Shown piece after piece: positions 1 to 8,149 of a stretch of 64,000 bases of DNA. Within the stretch, counting starts at the first letter, position 1; each line of letters begins with the position of its first letter. Both the position numbers and the translations under genes were made by a program. Under the pieces are notes generated by a model. The model made no database searches, was not told the origin of the DNA, and was given only the letters and a program-made list of their open reading frames with translations. The stretch lies in NCBI RefSeq assembly GCF_009296315.1, contig NZ_WHLY01000002.1, positions 2,834,501 to 2,898,500 of the forward strand, in the 5' to 3' direction. Source of the stretch: Salmonirosea aquatica (lineage in GTDB: Bacteria > Bacteroidota > Bacteroidia > Cytophagales > Spirosomataceae).

Positions 1-1
1 C

Positions 2-469
2 AAAGCCGAGCGCAACAAATTGGCCCTGGAACTGGAATGGCTGGATGCCCACGAGCTGATTCAGCGCATCGCCCATCCTTATGAAGACCGCATCACGCTA
101 AATCTAAGGGCTACCGCTCCCTACATCCAGGCCGATCGACTGCATTTTAGCAATCTGGTGAGTAACCTGATCGATAATGCACTCAAATATTCGCCCAAAG
201 ATTCCAAAGTGACTGTCAGCACGTTTGACGAAGGCGACCGGATGGTTTTGTCAGTGCGGGATTTGGGGATTGGCATTGCGCCGGAACACCAGAAGAAAAT
301 CTTTGAAAAATTTTATCGGGTTTCATCGGGCAACGTTCATAATGTCAAGGGTTTTGGCATCGGGCTGAGCTACGTGCGGCAGATCGTAAAAGCTCATCGC
401 TGGAAGCTACACCTGAACAGCGAACCCGGCCAGGGCAGCGAGTTTCTGGTGTCTATCCCCAAAAAGTGA
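2..469 (+). CDS. Sensor histidine kinase, C-terminal ATPase part (5' end outside window)
   Basis: The frame is open from the first bases of the window, so about 155 C-terminal residues of a longer protein are present. They form a HATPase_c domain: an N box (NLVSNLIDNALKYSP), a G1 box (DLGIGI), an F box (IFEKFYR) and a G2 box (GFGIGLSY), ending soon after the last strand as usual. These bind ATP for autophosphorylation of a histidine that lies upstream of the window. The response-regulator gene follows 55 bases later on the same strand, so the two probably form a two-component pair. The sensed signal cannot be inferred because the sensor half is missing. Confidence 0.93.
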   Translation, partial: KAERNKLALELEWLDAHELIQRIAHPYEDRITLNLRATAPYIQADRLHFSNLVSNLIDNALKYSPKDSKVTVSTFDEGDRMVLSVRDLGIGIAPEHQKKIFEKFYRVSSGNVHNVKGFGIGLSYVRQIVKAHRWKLHLNSEPGQGSEFLVSIPKK

Positions 470-524
470 TTATTTTACAGCTTGGAACACAGATAAAAAG
501 CACTGTCAATTCTCCACAAAATAA

Positions 525-1217
525 ATGAAGCCTCGCATTCTCTACGTCGAAGACGATCCCAATCTGGGCTTTGCTACTAAGGATAACCTGGAAGCCCACG
601 AGTACGAAATTGTCCATTGCACCAATGGGCAAGAAGGCTGGGATACTTTTCGGAAGGAGCACTTCGATATCTGTGTGCTGGATGTCATGCTACCCGAAAT
701 GGACGGCTTTACCCTGGCCGGGAAAATCCGGGAAGCTGACCAGCAGGTACCCATTCTGTTTTTGACCGCCCGCGCCCTGCTCGACGATCGCCTGCACGGA
801 CTTCGCCTGGGGGCCGATGACTACGTCACCAAGCCATTCAGTATTCAGGAGTTGATTCTGCGGATCGAGGTCTTTCTGCGCCGTTCCCAAAAGGGTACCC
901 ATGCGCACGATGAGACCGTCGATGTCCCGCAGCGCGTAGGGAAGTACGTGTTCGATTTTCAAAAACTGACGCTATCGCTGAACGGTGCTACGCATACGCT
1001 CACGTTCCGGGAGGCAGAAGTCATGCAGTACCTGGCCGAACGTCCCAACGAGGTAATCAGGCGTGAGGATCTGCTGAAAGCAATCTGGGGCGACGACGAC
1101 TACTTCATGGGGCGCAGCCTGGATGTATTCATTTCGCGCCTGCGCAAGTACCTCAGCGGGGATCCCGCCATTCGCATCGACAATGTCCACAGCGTCGGCT
1201 TTCGAATCAGCTGGTAG
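525..1217 (+). CDS. OmpR/PhoB-family response regulator
   Basis: This is a 230-residue DNA-binding response regulator. The receiver domain (about 1-120) has the acidic pair D10/D11, the phospho-acceptor D53 in VLDVMLPEMDG, T81 and K103 in VTKPF, all at canonical spacing. The C-terminal winged helix (about 133-228) has the recognition-helix signature RSLDVFISRLRKYL and the terminal hairpin NVHSVGFRI typical of Trans_reg_C. It follows the histidine kinase gene and is presumably phosphorylated by that kinase. Its targets cannot be read from the sequence. Confidence 0.95.
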   Translation: MKPRILYVEDDPNLGFATKDNLEAHEYEIVHCTNGQEGWDTFRKEHFDICVLDVMLPEMDGFTLAGKIREADQQVPILFLTARALLDDRLHGLRLGADDYVTKPFSIQELILRIEVFLRRSQKGTHAHDETVDVPQRVGKYVFDFQKLTLSLNGATHTLTFREAEVMQYLAERPNEVIRREDLLKAIWGDDDYFMGRSLDVFISRLRKYLSGDPAIRIDNVHSVGFRISW

Positions 1218-1275
1218 GTAATTCAGTGGACAGTTACTATTTCCTCATTTTCACTAGCAACGGTCCATTGTCTAA

Positions 1276-1821
1276 TTACTTCAAAGGTACCGCTACCTTG
1301 GTTTGGTCCCAGGCGAGTTCCATGGCGGGCACGGCCTCATTGAAGGAGATGGTGAATTGCTCTACAGGAACACTGAGCACCTCCGTGGGTACCTCCACCT
1401 TCAGCACATCGGCATCCGCCTCGTGACTGGCTTTACCGTCGAAACTTACGCCCCAGCCGTACTGTTTGCTGTTGAAAATGACGGTCCATTTGTCCCGCTC
1501 GGGGATTGTCCACAGGGTATATTCCCCGGCGGGCAGGAGTTTGCCGCCAATGACTAATTCGTTTTTAGTCGTGAACGTCGTGGCTTCGTTGGCTCCGGTG
1601 CGCCACACTTCGCCGTAGGGTACCAATCCGCCGAAAATCTCCCGGCCTTTTTTGTAGGGACGGCAGTAGAACACCGTCACATCCTTACCCCCCTGTTTGA
1701 GGGCGACAGTCTGCTCGGGGCTGGCTTTCTTGGTGTTGGACTGCATGAATTTGAAGGCCACAAAGAGGAGGATGGCCAGACTGCCAATTATGATGGCGGC
1801 CCATTTCAGAAACTTGTTCAT
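1276..1821 (-). CDS. DUF2911 family membrane-anchored protein
   Basis: This 181-residue protein begins with one hydrophobic segment (about residues 7-25), either a membrane anchor or an uncleaved signal. The rest matches the DUF2911 pattern known from Bacteroidota: an FGGLVPYGEVWRTGANEATTF block followed by AGEYTLWTIP and a WTVIFN segment. The biochemical function of DUF2911 is not known, and the fold is probably an exported beta-sandwich. The gene converges on the response regulator 58 bases away, with no strong terminator seen between them. Confidence 0.85.
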   Translation of the reverse strand: MNKFLKWAAIIIGSLAILLFVAFKFMQSNTKKASPEQTVALKQGGKDVTVFYCRPYKKGREIFGGLVPYGEVWRTGANEATTFTTKNELVIGGKLLPAGEYTLWTIPERDKWTVIFNSKQYGWGVSFDGKASHEADADVLKVEVPTEVLSVPVEQFTISFNEAVPAMELAWDQTKVAVPLK

Positions 1822-1937
1822 AATTGCGAAGGGATAGGAAGGTTAAAAAAGGGTTTTTCAAAGATAGTGATTTTTGATAAGCGTCTTAAAAGGAGTGAGA
1901 AAGCGTCAAAAAGAAAGGGAAATGCATGATCGGATTC

Positions 1938-2816
1938 CTAACGTCCGAAAACCGGTGAAACGCGGTACCCCTCTTTTCTCAGCAATGCAATTACCCCTTC
2001 CTCACCCCCCAAATGGGCTGCGCCTACGGCGATGAAGGTAGGCTTTTGGGCTACTTGCTTCTCGATAATCGGAATCCAGCGTTTGTTGCGGTCAGTGAGG
2101 AGTACCTCCTGATGCTTTTCCATATCGAACTCACTCGCCAGCGTCAGATCATACAAGCCCTCGATGTCCTGGGTTTTGTATACCTCCACCATTTTTCCGA
2201 ACTCGCGCCGGGCCTGTGGCAGGCTGTCCATGAGCGTGATCAGCATCCGGGCCTGATCAGCATAGGGAATGGAGTCAAAAACGGCCATTTGTTCCTCCAC
2301 CGTTTCCAGACCTACCACCTCCGAATTTTGCTTTTTGGCCAGGCTCATCAGCGAAAGTTCATACGACTGCGGCTGGCAGGCCAATACCCGATTGAGCAGG
2401 ATACTCATCAGCATGAAGGGTTTGGCCCGCTCGAACGGAGCAATATTGAGGCCCACTGAATCCTTGAAGTAACGATTCAGACGCACGTAGTCCGTCGAAT
2501 CCAGCAATTGTTTCAGCTCCTCACCTTCGGGCATGCCCATGCTTTTGGCCATCGCCATCATGAGTCCCGGATCATCCATGTCAATTTCCAGAGTCAGCTG
2601 CTCGGTTTGTTGCAGGCAGCCTTTCAGTGTGTCGCTCAGCGTGAAGTCGCTGGGACAGATTAGATGGATGGTACCGTACAGGTAGGAGGGCTCGGATAAA
2701 GCTTTTCCCTCGATTTTCCACAGCAATGAGGCCTCCTTTGGAGACTGGGCGTGGGAGGTACCTGAGGTCAGGATAATAACTAGAATGAACAGATGTTTCA
2801 GGTGCAGGTTTGGCAT
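1938..2816 (-). CDS. TraB/GumN family protein
   Basis: This 292-residue exported protein has a signal peptide (hydrophobic stretch ILVIILTSGTSHA then Q). The mature protein has the TraB/GumN hallmarks SYLYGTIHL near the start and a late FIAVGAAHLGGEEGV block, which holds the second conserved histidine. The family has been proposed to be metallohydrolase-like, but its substrate is unknown. An in-frame TTG lies two codons upstream; the ATG at 2816 is preferred because the signal peptide then has a usual length. It is divergent from the purF-like gene. Confidence 0.82.
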   Translation of the reverse strand: MPNLHLKHLFILVIILTSGTSHAQSPKEASLLWKIEGKALSEPSYLYGTIHLICPSDFTLSDTLKGCLQQTEQLTLEIDMDDPGLMMAMAKSMGMPEGEELKQLLDSTDYVRLNRYFKDSVGLNIAPFERAKPFMLMSILLNRVLACQPQSYELSLMSLAKKQNSEVVGLETVEEQMAVFDSIPYADQARMLITLMDSLPQARREFGKMVEVYKTQDIEGLYDLTLASEFDMEKHQEVLLTDRNKRWIPIIEKQVAQKPTFIAVGAAHLGGEEGVIALLRKEGYRVSPVFGR

Positions 2817-3157
2817 TTTCAAATCAATAGGTTTGTCACTCCAACATTTCTTATGACAAAACCATTTCGTCTTTCTTAAAACTCTCTGGAATTTCTACCG
2901 TACCCGGTTGGGGTACCCTAAAAATAATTACTCCACCTCCGACCCGACTCGCCACGAAGAATCCGTACTTTTGTCCTTTCTCCCTCGAACCAAATGAACC
3001 ATCGAAAGGTTAAAGTAGTGTCGAACCGATGCTAGGTAATGCAACGGACTGACTATCAATCTATATACGCAGCAGCCAGAAATGCCGGAATGAAGAAAAT
3101 TGTTTACCCGATCAGTAGCATTCTTACATTCACCAATCCAAACACTCTCACCTTCCC
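2817..3157. other. Intergenic region between divergent TraB-like and purF-like genes
   Basis: This 341-base gap has no convincing ORF or RNA gene. It must hold promoters for both divergent flanking genes. The only recognisable element is TACTTTTG at 2966-2973, matching the Bacteroidota -7 consensus TAnnTTTG toward the purF-like gene. No good TTG at the -33 distance is seen. The leader from there to 3158 is long (about 180 bases) but shows no recognisable riboswitch. Confidence 0.4.
2966..2973 (+). promoter_or_regulatory. Candidate -7 element (TACTTTTG) for the purF-like gene
   Basis: TACTTTTG matches TAnnTTTG, the -7 motif of the primary sigma factor in Bacteroidota. The -33 TTG is not evident at 19-20 bases upstream, so the call is weak. 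Confidence 0.3.
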
Positions 3158-5050
3158 ATGAGCGATGCCATTAAACACGAGTGCGGAATCGCGCTCATCC
3201 GTTTGCGCAAGCCCTACCAACACTACATCGACAAATACGAGACGCCGCTCTACGCCGTGCACAAGTTGTCGGTCATGATGCAGAAGCAGGTCAACCGGGG
3301 GCAGGACGGGGCCGGGGTTGCCAATATCAAGATCGAGGTACCCCCCGGCAAGCGCTACATCAGCCGCTACCGGTCCATTGAGCCGCAGCCCGTAGCCGAT
3401 ATTTTTCAAAAAATTCATAAGAAATTCAGGAAGGGCCTCAAAGACCATAAAGACCGGACCTACGACGCCAAATGGTTGCAGGAAAATCTGGCTTTTACGG
3501 GGGAACTGTGGCTCGGACACCTTCGGTATGGTACCCACGGGGCCAACGAAATCGAAAGCTGCCACCCGATGCTTCGGCAAAGCAACTGGCGCAGCCGCAA
3601 CCTGGTGATGGCCGGAAACTTCAACATGACCAATGTGGATGAGCTTTTTGGCAAACTCGTTTCCCTGGGTCAGCATCCCAAAGAGAAGGTGGATACCGTG
3701 ACCGTGATGGAAAAAATCGGCCATTTTCTGGACGAAGAAAACCAACGTGTGTTCGACCGGTTCAAGGGGATTTGGGAAAATCCCGTGCTGTCGGATATCA
3801 TCGAGGAAAACATTGATCTACAGCGCGTACTCGAACGCTCCTGCCGCGATTTCGACGGCGGCTACGCCATGTGCGGGCTCACCGGCCACGGCGCGGCCTT
3901 CGTGATGCGTGATCCGGCGGGTATTCGGCCTGCCTACTACTATGCCGACGACGAAGTGGTGGTGGTAGCTTCGGAAAAGCAGGCTATCAAGGCGGCTTTC
4001 GACGTAGAGTACAGCCAGATTCAGGAAGTAACGCCGGGTAGTGCGCTGATTATCAACAAAGAAGGTGAGTACAGCGAAATGTCCATCCTGCCGCAGCTAC
4101 CCAAGCGTTCGTGCAGCTTTGAACGCATCTACTTCTCACGGGGTACCGATCCGGATATTTATAACGAGCGCAAGCAGCTGGGCAAACTGCTGATTCCGCA
4201 GATTTTAAAGGAGATCGACTACGATCTTGAAAACACCATATTCTCCTACATTCCCAACACCGCCGAAACTTCGTTTTTTGGCATGATCGAGGGCTTGGAA
4301 GAGTACCTGGCCAAGAAGCGCAAGCGGGCCATCATGGAGGGGATTTTGTTCGAAGAAGAACTCGATCGCGTACTTTCCTTCCGGCCGCGCATCGAAAAAC
4401 TGGTGACGAAGGATGTCAAATCCCGCACCTTCATCACGGCCGACAACCTACGTGACGATATGGTGTCGAGTGTATACGATACCACTTTTGAGGTAGTGCG
4501 TAAGGGGATCGATACGGTGGTAGTGATCGACGACTCCATTGTGCGGGGTACTACGCTGGAAAAGAGCATTCTGAAAATGCTGGATGGCCTGGGCCCCAAG
4601 AAAATCGTGATTGTATCGTCGGCGCCCCAGATTCGCTTCCCCGACTGCTACGGGATCGATATGTCGAAGATGAAAGATTTCGTGGCTTTCCGGGCCATGA
4701 TTGAGCTGCTCGAGGAGCGCGGCATGGGGTACCTGCGCGAAGAAGTATATACCCAATGCGCGGCCAACCTGGCTTCTCGCAACGGGCACGCCACCAATTT
4801 TGCGCAATCCCTGTACGAACATTTTACGGACGATGAGATTTCTCAGAAGATCGCCGAGATAATTCGCCCTGAAGACCTGAAGGCCGACGTGTCAGTTATT
4901 TTCCAGACCGTAGATAACCTGCATAAAGCGTGCCCCAACCATATTGGCGACTGGTACTTTACCGGTAACTACCCCACGCCGGGCGGAAACAAAGTGGTCA
5001 ACAAAGCCTATGTCAATTTCCACGAAGGTAAACTGGTGAGGGCTTATTGA
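3158..5050 (+). CDS. purF: Long-form amidophosphoribosyltransferase (PurF-like)
   Basis: This 630-residue protein combines a class II glutamine amidotransferase domain (N-terminal, from C9) with a type I phosphoribosyltransferase domain. The PRPP loop VVVIDDSIVRGTT is canonical (about residues 454-466), as is the downstream YGIDMSK block. In purine synthesis PurF makes phosphoribosylamine from PRPP and glutamine. Differences from ordinary PurF (about 470-500 residues) are clear: it is longer, the nucleophile would follow an eight-residue propeptide, and glutaminase motifs read RGQDGAG, HLRYGTHG and GNFNMTN. Bacteroidota commonly carry such a long paralogue, so this may be a second, specialised PurF. 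The IS element sits 26 bases after the stop. Confidence 0.8.
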   Translation: MSDAIKHECGIALIRLRKPYQHYIDKYETPLYAVHKLSVMMQKQVNRGQDGAGVANIKIEVPPGKRYISRYRSIEPQPVADIFQKIHKKFRKGLKDHKDRTYDAKWLQENLAFTGELWLGHLRYGTHGANEIESCHPMLRQSNWRSRNLVMAGNFNMTNVDELFGKLVSLGQHPKEKVDTVTVMEKIGHFLDEENQRVFDRFKGIWENPVLSDIIEENIDLQRVLERSCRDFDGGYAMCGLTGHGAAFVMRDPAGIRPAYYYADDEVVVVASEKQAIKAAFDVEYSQIQEVTPGSALIINKEGEYSEMSILPQLPKRSCSFERIYFSRGTDPDIYNERKQLGKLLIPQILKEIDYDLENTIFSYIPNTAETSFFGMIEGLEEYLAKKRKRAIMEGILFEEELDRVLSFRPRIEKLVTKDVKSRTFITADNLRDDMVSSVYDTTFEVVRKGIDTVVVIDDSIVRGTTLEKSILKMLDGLGPKKIVIVSSAPQIRFPDCYGIDMSKMKDFVAFRAMIELLEERGMGYLREEVYTQCAANLASRNGHATNFAQSLYEHFTDDEISQKIAEIIRPEDLKADVSVIFQTVDNLHKACPNHIGDWYFTGNYPTPGGNKVVNKAYVNFHEGKLVRAY

Positions 5051-5076
5051 GTTGATCGTAAAGAATTGACCGTTAA

Positions 5077-5093
5077 GAACGTGTTTGGGAATT
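5077..5093 (+). repeat. IS left terminal inverted repeat (IRL)
   Basis: GAACGTGTTTGGGAATT pairs with the right end 5935-5951 with one mismatch. It is preceded by the TAA target duplication. Confidence 0.85.
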
Positions 5094-5143
5094 GAGAAGT
5101 AATGAGAGCCGTGTCATCTTTGTATCGACCAAAATGCAAAGAC

Positions 5144-5936
5144 ATGACCAAACAGTTCAAAAGACTGACCGACTCTCAATGGGCTGCAATATCGCCCTTT
5201 TTACCACTCAATCGCAGACGAAGAAGCGACTTGCGCGAAGTCATAAACGCCATTCTGTGGCTCTTGCGTACTGGCTGTCAGTGGCGAAATCTGTCTGGGG
5301 AATATCCGCACTGGCAAACTGTGTACTACTATTTCGACCGCTGGAAGGCCGATGGAACGCTTGAGCGGATCAACCGCGAGCTGAACCAGTTGGACCGAAA
5401 ACGGCAGGGGCGCCAGGCCTACCCCTCGGTGTTTTGTATTGACAGCCAGAGTGTTAAACTGGCTCCTATGATCTGTGCAGACCCTGGCCTTGACGCTCAC
5501 AAGAAGGTCAACGGCCGCAAAAGACAGTTGCTTGTCGACACAGGCGGGCGGCTGTGGGCCGCCGATGTGCATTCGGCCAACCAAGCTGACGGCCCTGCCT
5601 CATTGCCTTTGGTAAGCGGCATTTTGTGGTATGGCGACCGGATTGAAAAGGTCTTCGGCGACCAAGCCTACGGGGGCGTTTTCGCGTGCGAATTGTCTAA
5701 GTGGGGCGTCGATTTCGAGCGAGCCTCCCGGCCCGAATCTAGTCAGGGCTTCGTGCCGGTAGCCGAGCGGTGGGTCGTGGAACGGAGCATAGGGTGGACA
5801 AATCGCACGGGCGACCCCGTTCTTCCGTCGAATCGTCAAGGATTACGAGCACACAGTATCTTCTTCGGTTAGTTGGTTGATGCTAGCCAATATCCAGATC
5901 ATGTTGCAACGAATCGAGGTAGCAAACCAAATTTAA
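5144..5936 (+). pseudogene. IS5-family transposase, frame-broken
   Basis: The reading frame from the ATG at 5144 gives an IS5 transposase with an N-terminal DUF4096-type domain (QWAAISPFLP, WLLRTGCQWRNLS) and a DDE core: first D in CIDSQSVK, second D in FGDQAYGG, E in VVERSIGWTN. Right after WTN (5801-5803) the frame goes wrong and stops at 5872. In the next frame the expected ending FFRRIVKDYEHT to QRIEVANQI is intact, from 5820 to a TAA at 5934-5936. Homologues as I recall them read WTNFFRR, so bases 5804-5819 look like a 16-base insertion. Programmed frameshifting in this family usually occurs earlier, so the copy is probably inactive. Confidence 0.82.
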
Positions 5937-5951
5937 TTCCCAAACACGCTC
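5935..5951 (-). repeat. IS right terminal inverted repeat (IRR)
   Basis: AATTCCCAAACACGCTC is the reverse complement of IRL with one mismatch. It is followed by the TAA target duplication. The last two bases of the ancestral transposase stop codon lie inside it. Confidence 0.85.
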
Positions 5952-5968
5952 TAACATTATTCAAAATA

Positions 5969-6004
5969 AAAAAAGGGCGTCTCACTATGAGACGCCCTTT
6001 TTTT
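5969..6004. terminator. Bidirectional rho-independent terminator
   Basis: A 10-bp perfect stem (GGGCGTCTCA, loop CTA, TGAGACGCCC) is flanked by an A run and a T run. It separates the purF/IS side from the converging TSP3 gene and would work for both strands. Confidence 0.9.
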
Positions 6005-6056
6005 TAGACAGCTAAAATTAAGTTTATTCCCTTATATATCTGCCCGATTTATAGCA

Positions 6057-7262
6057 TCATTTGACCGGGCAACCAGCATTTTCGTATTTTCCGGGTTGTG
6101 TGGGGCATTTGTCTACATGATCGGGGATACCGTCGCCATCGGTGTCGGGGCAACCGCCAAAGCGGATCAGGCCTTTTACATCCGGACAGCCGTCGTAATC
6201 GTCGCGTACGCCGTCGCCATCTCGGTCGGGGCATCCTCTCACGGTTCCGGCTACTGTGGGACAATCGTCGTAGCGATCTACCAGACCATCACCGTCGGTA
6301 TCAGGGCACCCCCGGGTAGCCACAGGACCCGCAAGGGTAGGGCAGCGGTCCACATAATCGGGAATCCCGTCGTTGTCAGTATCGGGGCAGCCGAAGAATT
6401 TCGCACTACCCGGCGTGTCAGGGCAGCGGTCACGGTCATCAGGAACCCCGTCCTTGTCGGCATCACGAGGTTTATAGGTAAAGCGGTGCGATAGCGTTAC
6501 AGCCAGAAAACTGAACTTATCCATCGGAGTATCGCTGTAAGAGGCAGACTCTTCGGGATTAATGAGCCGGTTGCCCGATGTGGCGTCAAGCTTATCGTTC
6601 CGGGCAAAATAGAACCTATAGTCCAGCCCTACCTGCCAGTTTTTGGGCAATTGGTAGTTGACCGTCAAGCCCAGCGGAATTGTGCGCTCGTGGGTCTTAC
6701 TTACCCCTATCTTACCACTGGGATTCCCCCAACGCAGGAACAGCGGCGTGCGGCCGCTGACCGGGCTGTTGGTAAAACGGACCCGCTGATTGGTGGTAAG
6801 ATCGTACGCTTCCGCGCTGAAATACATAATCCCCAGTCCGCCGTATACGCCCAGGTGAATAGGGCTACTTTCGACGTAGCGACTGAATTGCTCGGTCAAA
6901 TCCCAACGCGCCAGCAGTTCGACAGAGTTGAACTCATTGATAAAATAAGAGTTAAAAAAATCAGTTTTTTGTCCCCCCAGCTTGCCGGCTGTGAAGTCCA
7001 GGCCCATCGAAAAGGATGGGGTTACAGCCTGCATCAAACTGATGCCTGCCACGAACTTCATATCCTGCTGGTTGAGCTCTCCAAAGAACTGTGTCAAGCC
7101 GCCCCGGACGGCAATTGAGTACGGAGAAAGCACACGGCCCGTCAGGTTGCGGGTTTGGGTCGAGGACGAGTCCGCAGTTTGCATGCTGATCCGGCCTTGG
7201 GCTTGGATAACCAGAGCGGTCAAAATCATGCATCCAACTAAAATAAGTGAACGTGCTTTCAT
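6057..7262 (-). CDS. Outer-membrane beta-barrel protein with thrombospondin type 3 repeats
   Basis: This 401-residue protein has a signal peptide (ILVGCMILTALVIQAQ). Next comes a region with alternating aromatic/hydrophobic strands (about 45-265) typical of an eight-stranded OmpA-like barrel. The tail (about 268-400) has five calcium-binding TSP3 repeats of the form D-D-D-G-x-x-D-x-x-D-x-C-P. In many Bacteroidota proteins of this layout an OmpA peptidoglycan-binding domain follows the repeats. Here the protein ends within the last repeat (AGCPVK), so that domain is absent. No remnant of it is seen downstream before the terminator. Confidence 0.82.
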   Translation of the reverse strand: MKARSLILVGCMILTALVIQAQGRISMQTADSSSTQTRNLTGRVLSPYSIAVRGGLTQFFGELNQQDMKFVAGISLMQAVTPSFSMGLDFTAGKLGGQKTDFFNSYFINEFNSVELLARWDLTEQFSRYVESSPIHLGVYGGLGIMYFSAEAYDLTTNQRVRFTNSPVSGRTPLFLRWGNPSGKIGVSKTHERTIPLGLTVNYQLPKNWQVGLDYRFYFARNDKLDATSGNRLINPEESASYSDTPMDKFSFLAVTLSHRFTYKPRDADKDGVPDDRDRCPDTPGSAKFFGCPDTDNDGIPDYVDRCPTLAGPVATRGCPDTDGDGLVDRYDDCPTVAGTVRGCPDRDGDGVRDDYDGCPDVKGLIRFGGCPDTDGDGIPDHVDKCPTQPGKYENAGCPVK

Positions 7263-7426
7263 AGTTCTGTGGTTTGGGAAGTCAACAAATATAAAAACCT
7301 ATACCCGAACCCTTGCTATATCCTATGATTAAATCACCGCGCTAGGCGAACTTTCCGGCAGGATCGTAGTTAAAAAAGCGGATATATCTCCTACTTTTAC
7401 CCTTTGTTTCCAAGAAAATCCAGCCT

Positions 7427-8149
7427 ATGAGCGTCGTTCCGTACAAAGACAGGGAAAACAGCAAGCGCGAGCAGGTCGCCGAAATGTTCGATAACATTTC
7501 CCCCAAATACGATTTCCTAAACCACCTCCTGAGTGGCGGGATTGACATCTACTGGCGCAAGAAGGCGATCAAACTGCTCAAGAAGGCCAAACCTAGGAAT
7601 ATTCTGGATATTGCTACGGGTACGGGAGACTTCGCCATTGAGGCGCTTGCGCTCAATCCCGAGAAAATCATAGGTGTGGACATATCAGAGGGCATGCTGG
7701 CCGTAGGGCGGCAAAAAATTCAGAAACTCGGTAAGCAGGATATCATCGAACTGCGCCAGGGGGATTCGGAAAGTCTGCCTTTTGCGGACAATTATTTCGA
7801 TGCCATCATCGTTTCGTTTGGAGTGCGCAACTTTGAGAACCTGCTGGCCGGACTGACCGATATGCAGCGGGTGATGCGCCCGGGGGGTACCTGCGTCGTG
7901 GTGGAGTTTTCCAAACCCAAAGCCTTTCCCTTCAAGCAGGTGTATAATTTTTATTTCAAATATATACTACCCACCGTGGGCAAAATCGTTTCCAAAGACC
8001 GTTCTGCCTATACCTACCTGCCTGAGTCCGTGCAGGCTTTTCCCGACGGTAACGATTTTCTGACCATTTTTGAAAAAGCGGGTTTCACTAACACCAAATG
8101 CATACCACTGACCTTCGGAATCTGTTCCATTTACCTAGGCCACAAATAG
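7427..8149 (+). CDS. ubiE: Demethylmenaquinone methyltransferase UbiE/MenG
   Basis: This 240-residue SAM-dependent methyltransferase performs the last step of menaquinone synthesis. Family signatures are YDFLNHLLSGGID with W43 near the N-terminus, the SAM loop LDIATGTGDFAIEA, the acidic VDISEGML, ESLPFADNYFDAI, the diagnostic FGVRNFEN, and the ending FGICSIYLGHK. Length fits the family. It overlaps the next gene (PorT-like); the ubiE-porT order is familiar in Bacteroidota. Confidence 0.95.
   Translation: MSVVPYKDRENSKREQVAEMFDNISPKYDFLNHLLSGGIDIYWRKKAIKLLKKAKPRNILDIATGTGDFAIEALALNPEKIIGVDISEGMLAVGRQKIQKLGKQDIIELRQGDSESLPFADNYFDAIIVSFGVRNFENLLAGLTDMQRVMRPGGTCVVVEFSKPKAFPFKQVYNFYFKYILPTVGKIVSKDRSAYTYLPESVQAFPDGNDFLTIFEKAGFTNTKCIPLTFGICSIYLGHK

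Larger units (their letters stand above)
5077..5951 (+). mobile_element. IS5-family insertion sequence (IS1031/ISL2-like), 875 bp
   Basis: The element has near-perfect terminal inverted repeats of 17 bases (GAACGTGTTTGGGAATT left; the right end reads GAGCGTGTTTGGGAATT on the other strand, one mismatch). A 3-base direct repeat TAA flanks it (5074-5076 and 5952-5954), the TNA-type target duplication expected for this group. It carries a single transposase gene, now frame-broken. It inserted just downstream of the purF-like gene, between its stop codon and the shared terminator at 5969, so no gene is interrupted. Confidence 0.88.

Noticed and set aside
3104-3745. Minus-strand open frame opposite the purF-like gene
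   Set aside because: It is a shadow of the strongly conserved plus-strand gene, with no family likeness of its own.
5804-5936. Programmed ribosomal frameshift in the IS5 transposase
   Set aside because: A shift site in this family normally lies earlier and uses a slippery A run. Here it follows the catalytic glutamate directly, has no slippery motif, and is better explained by extra bases.
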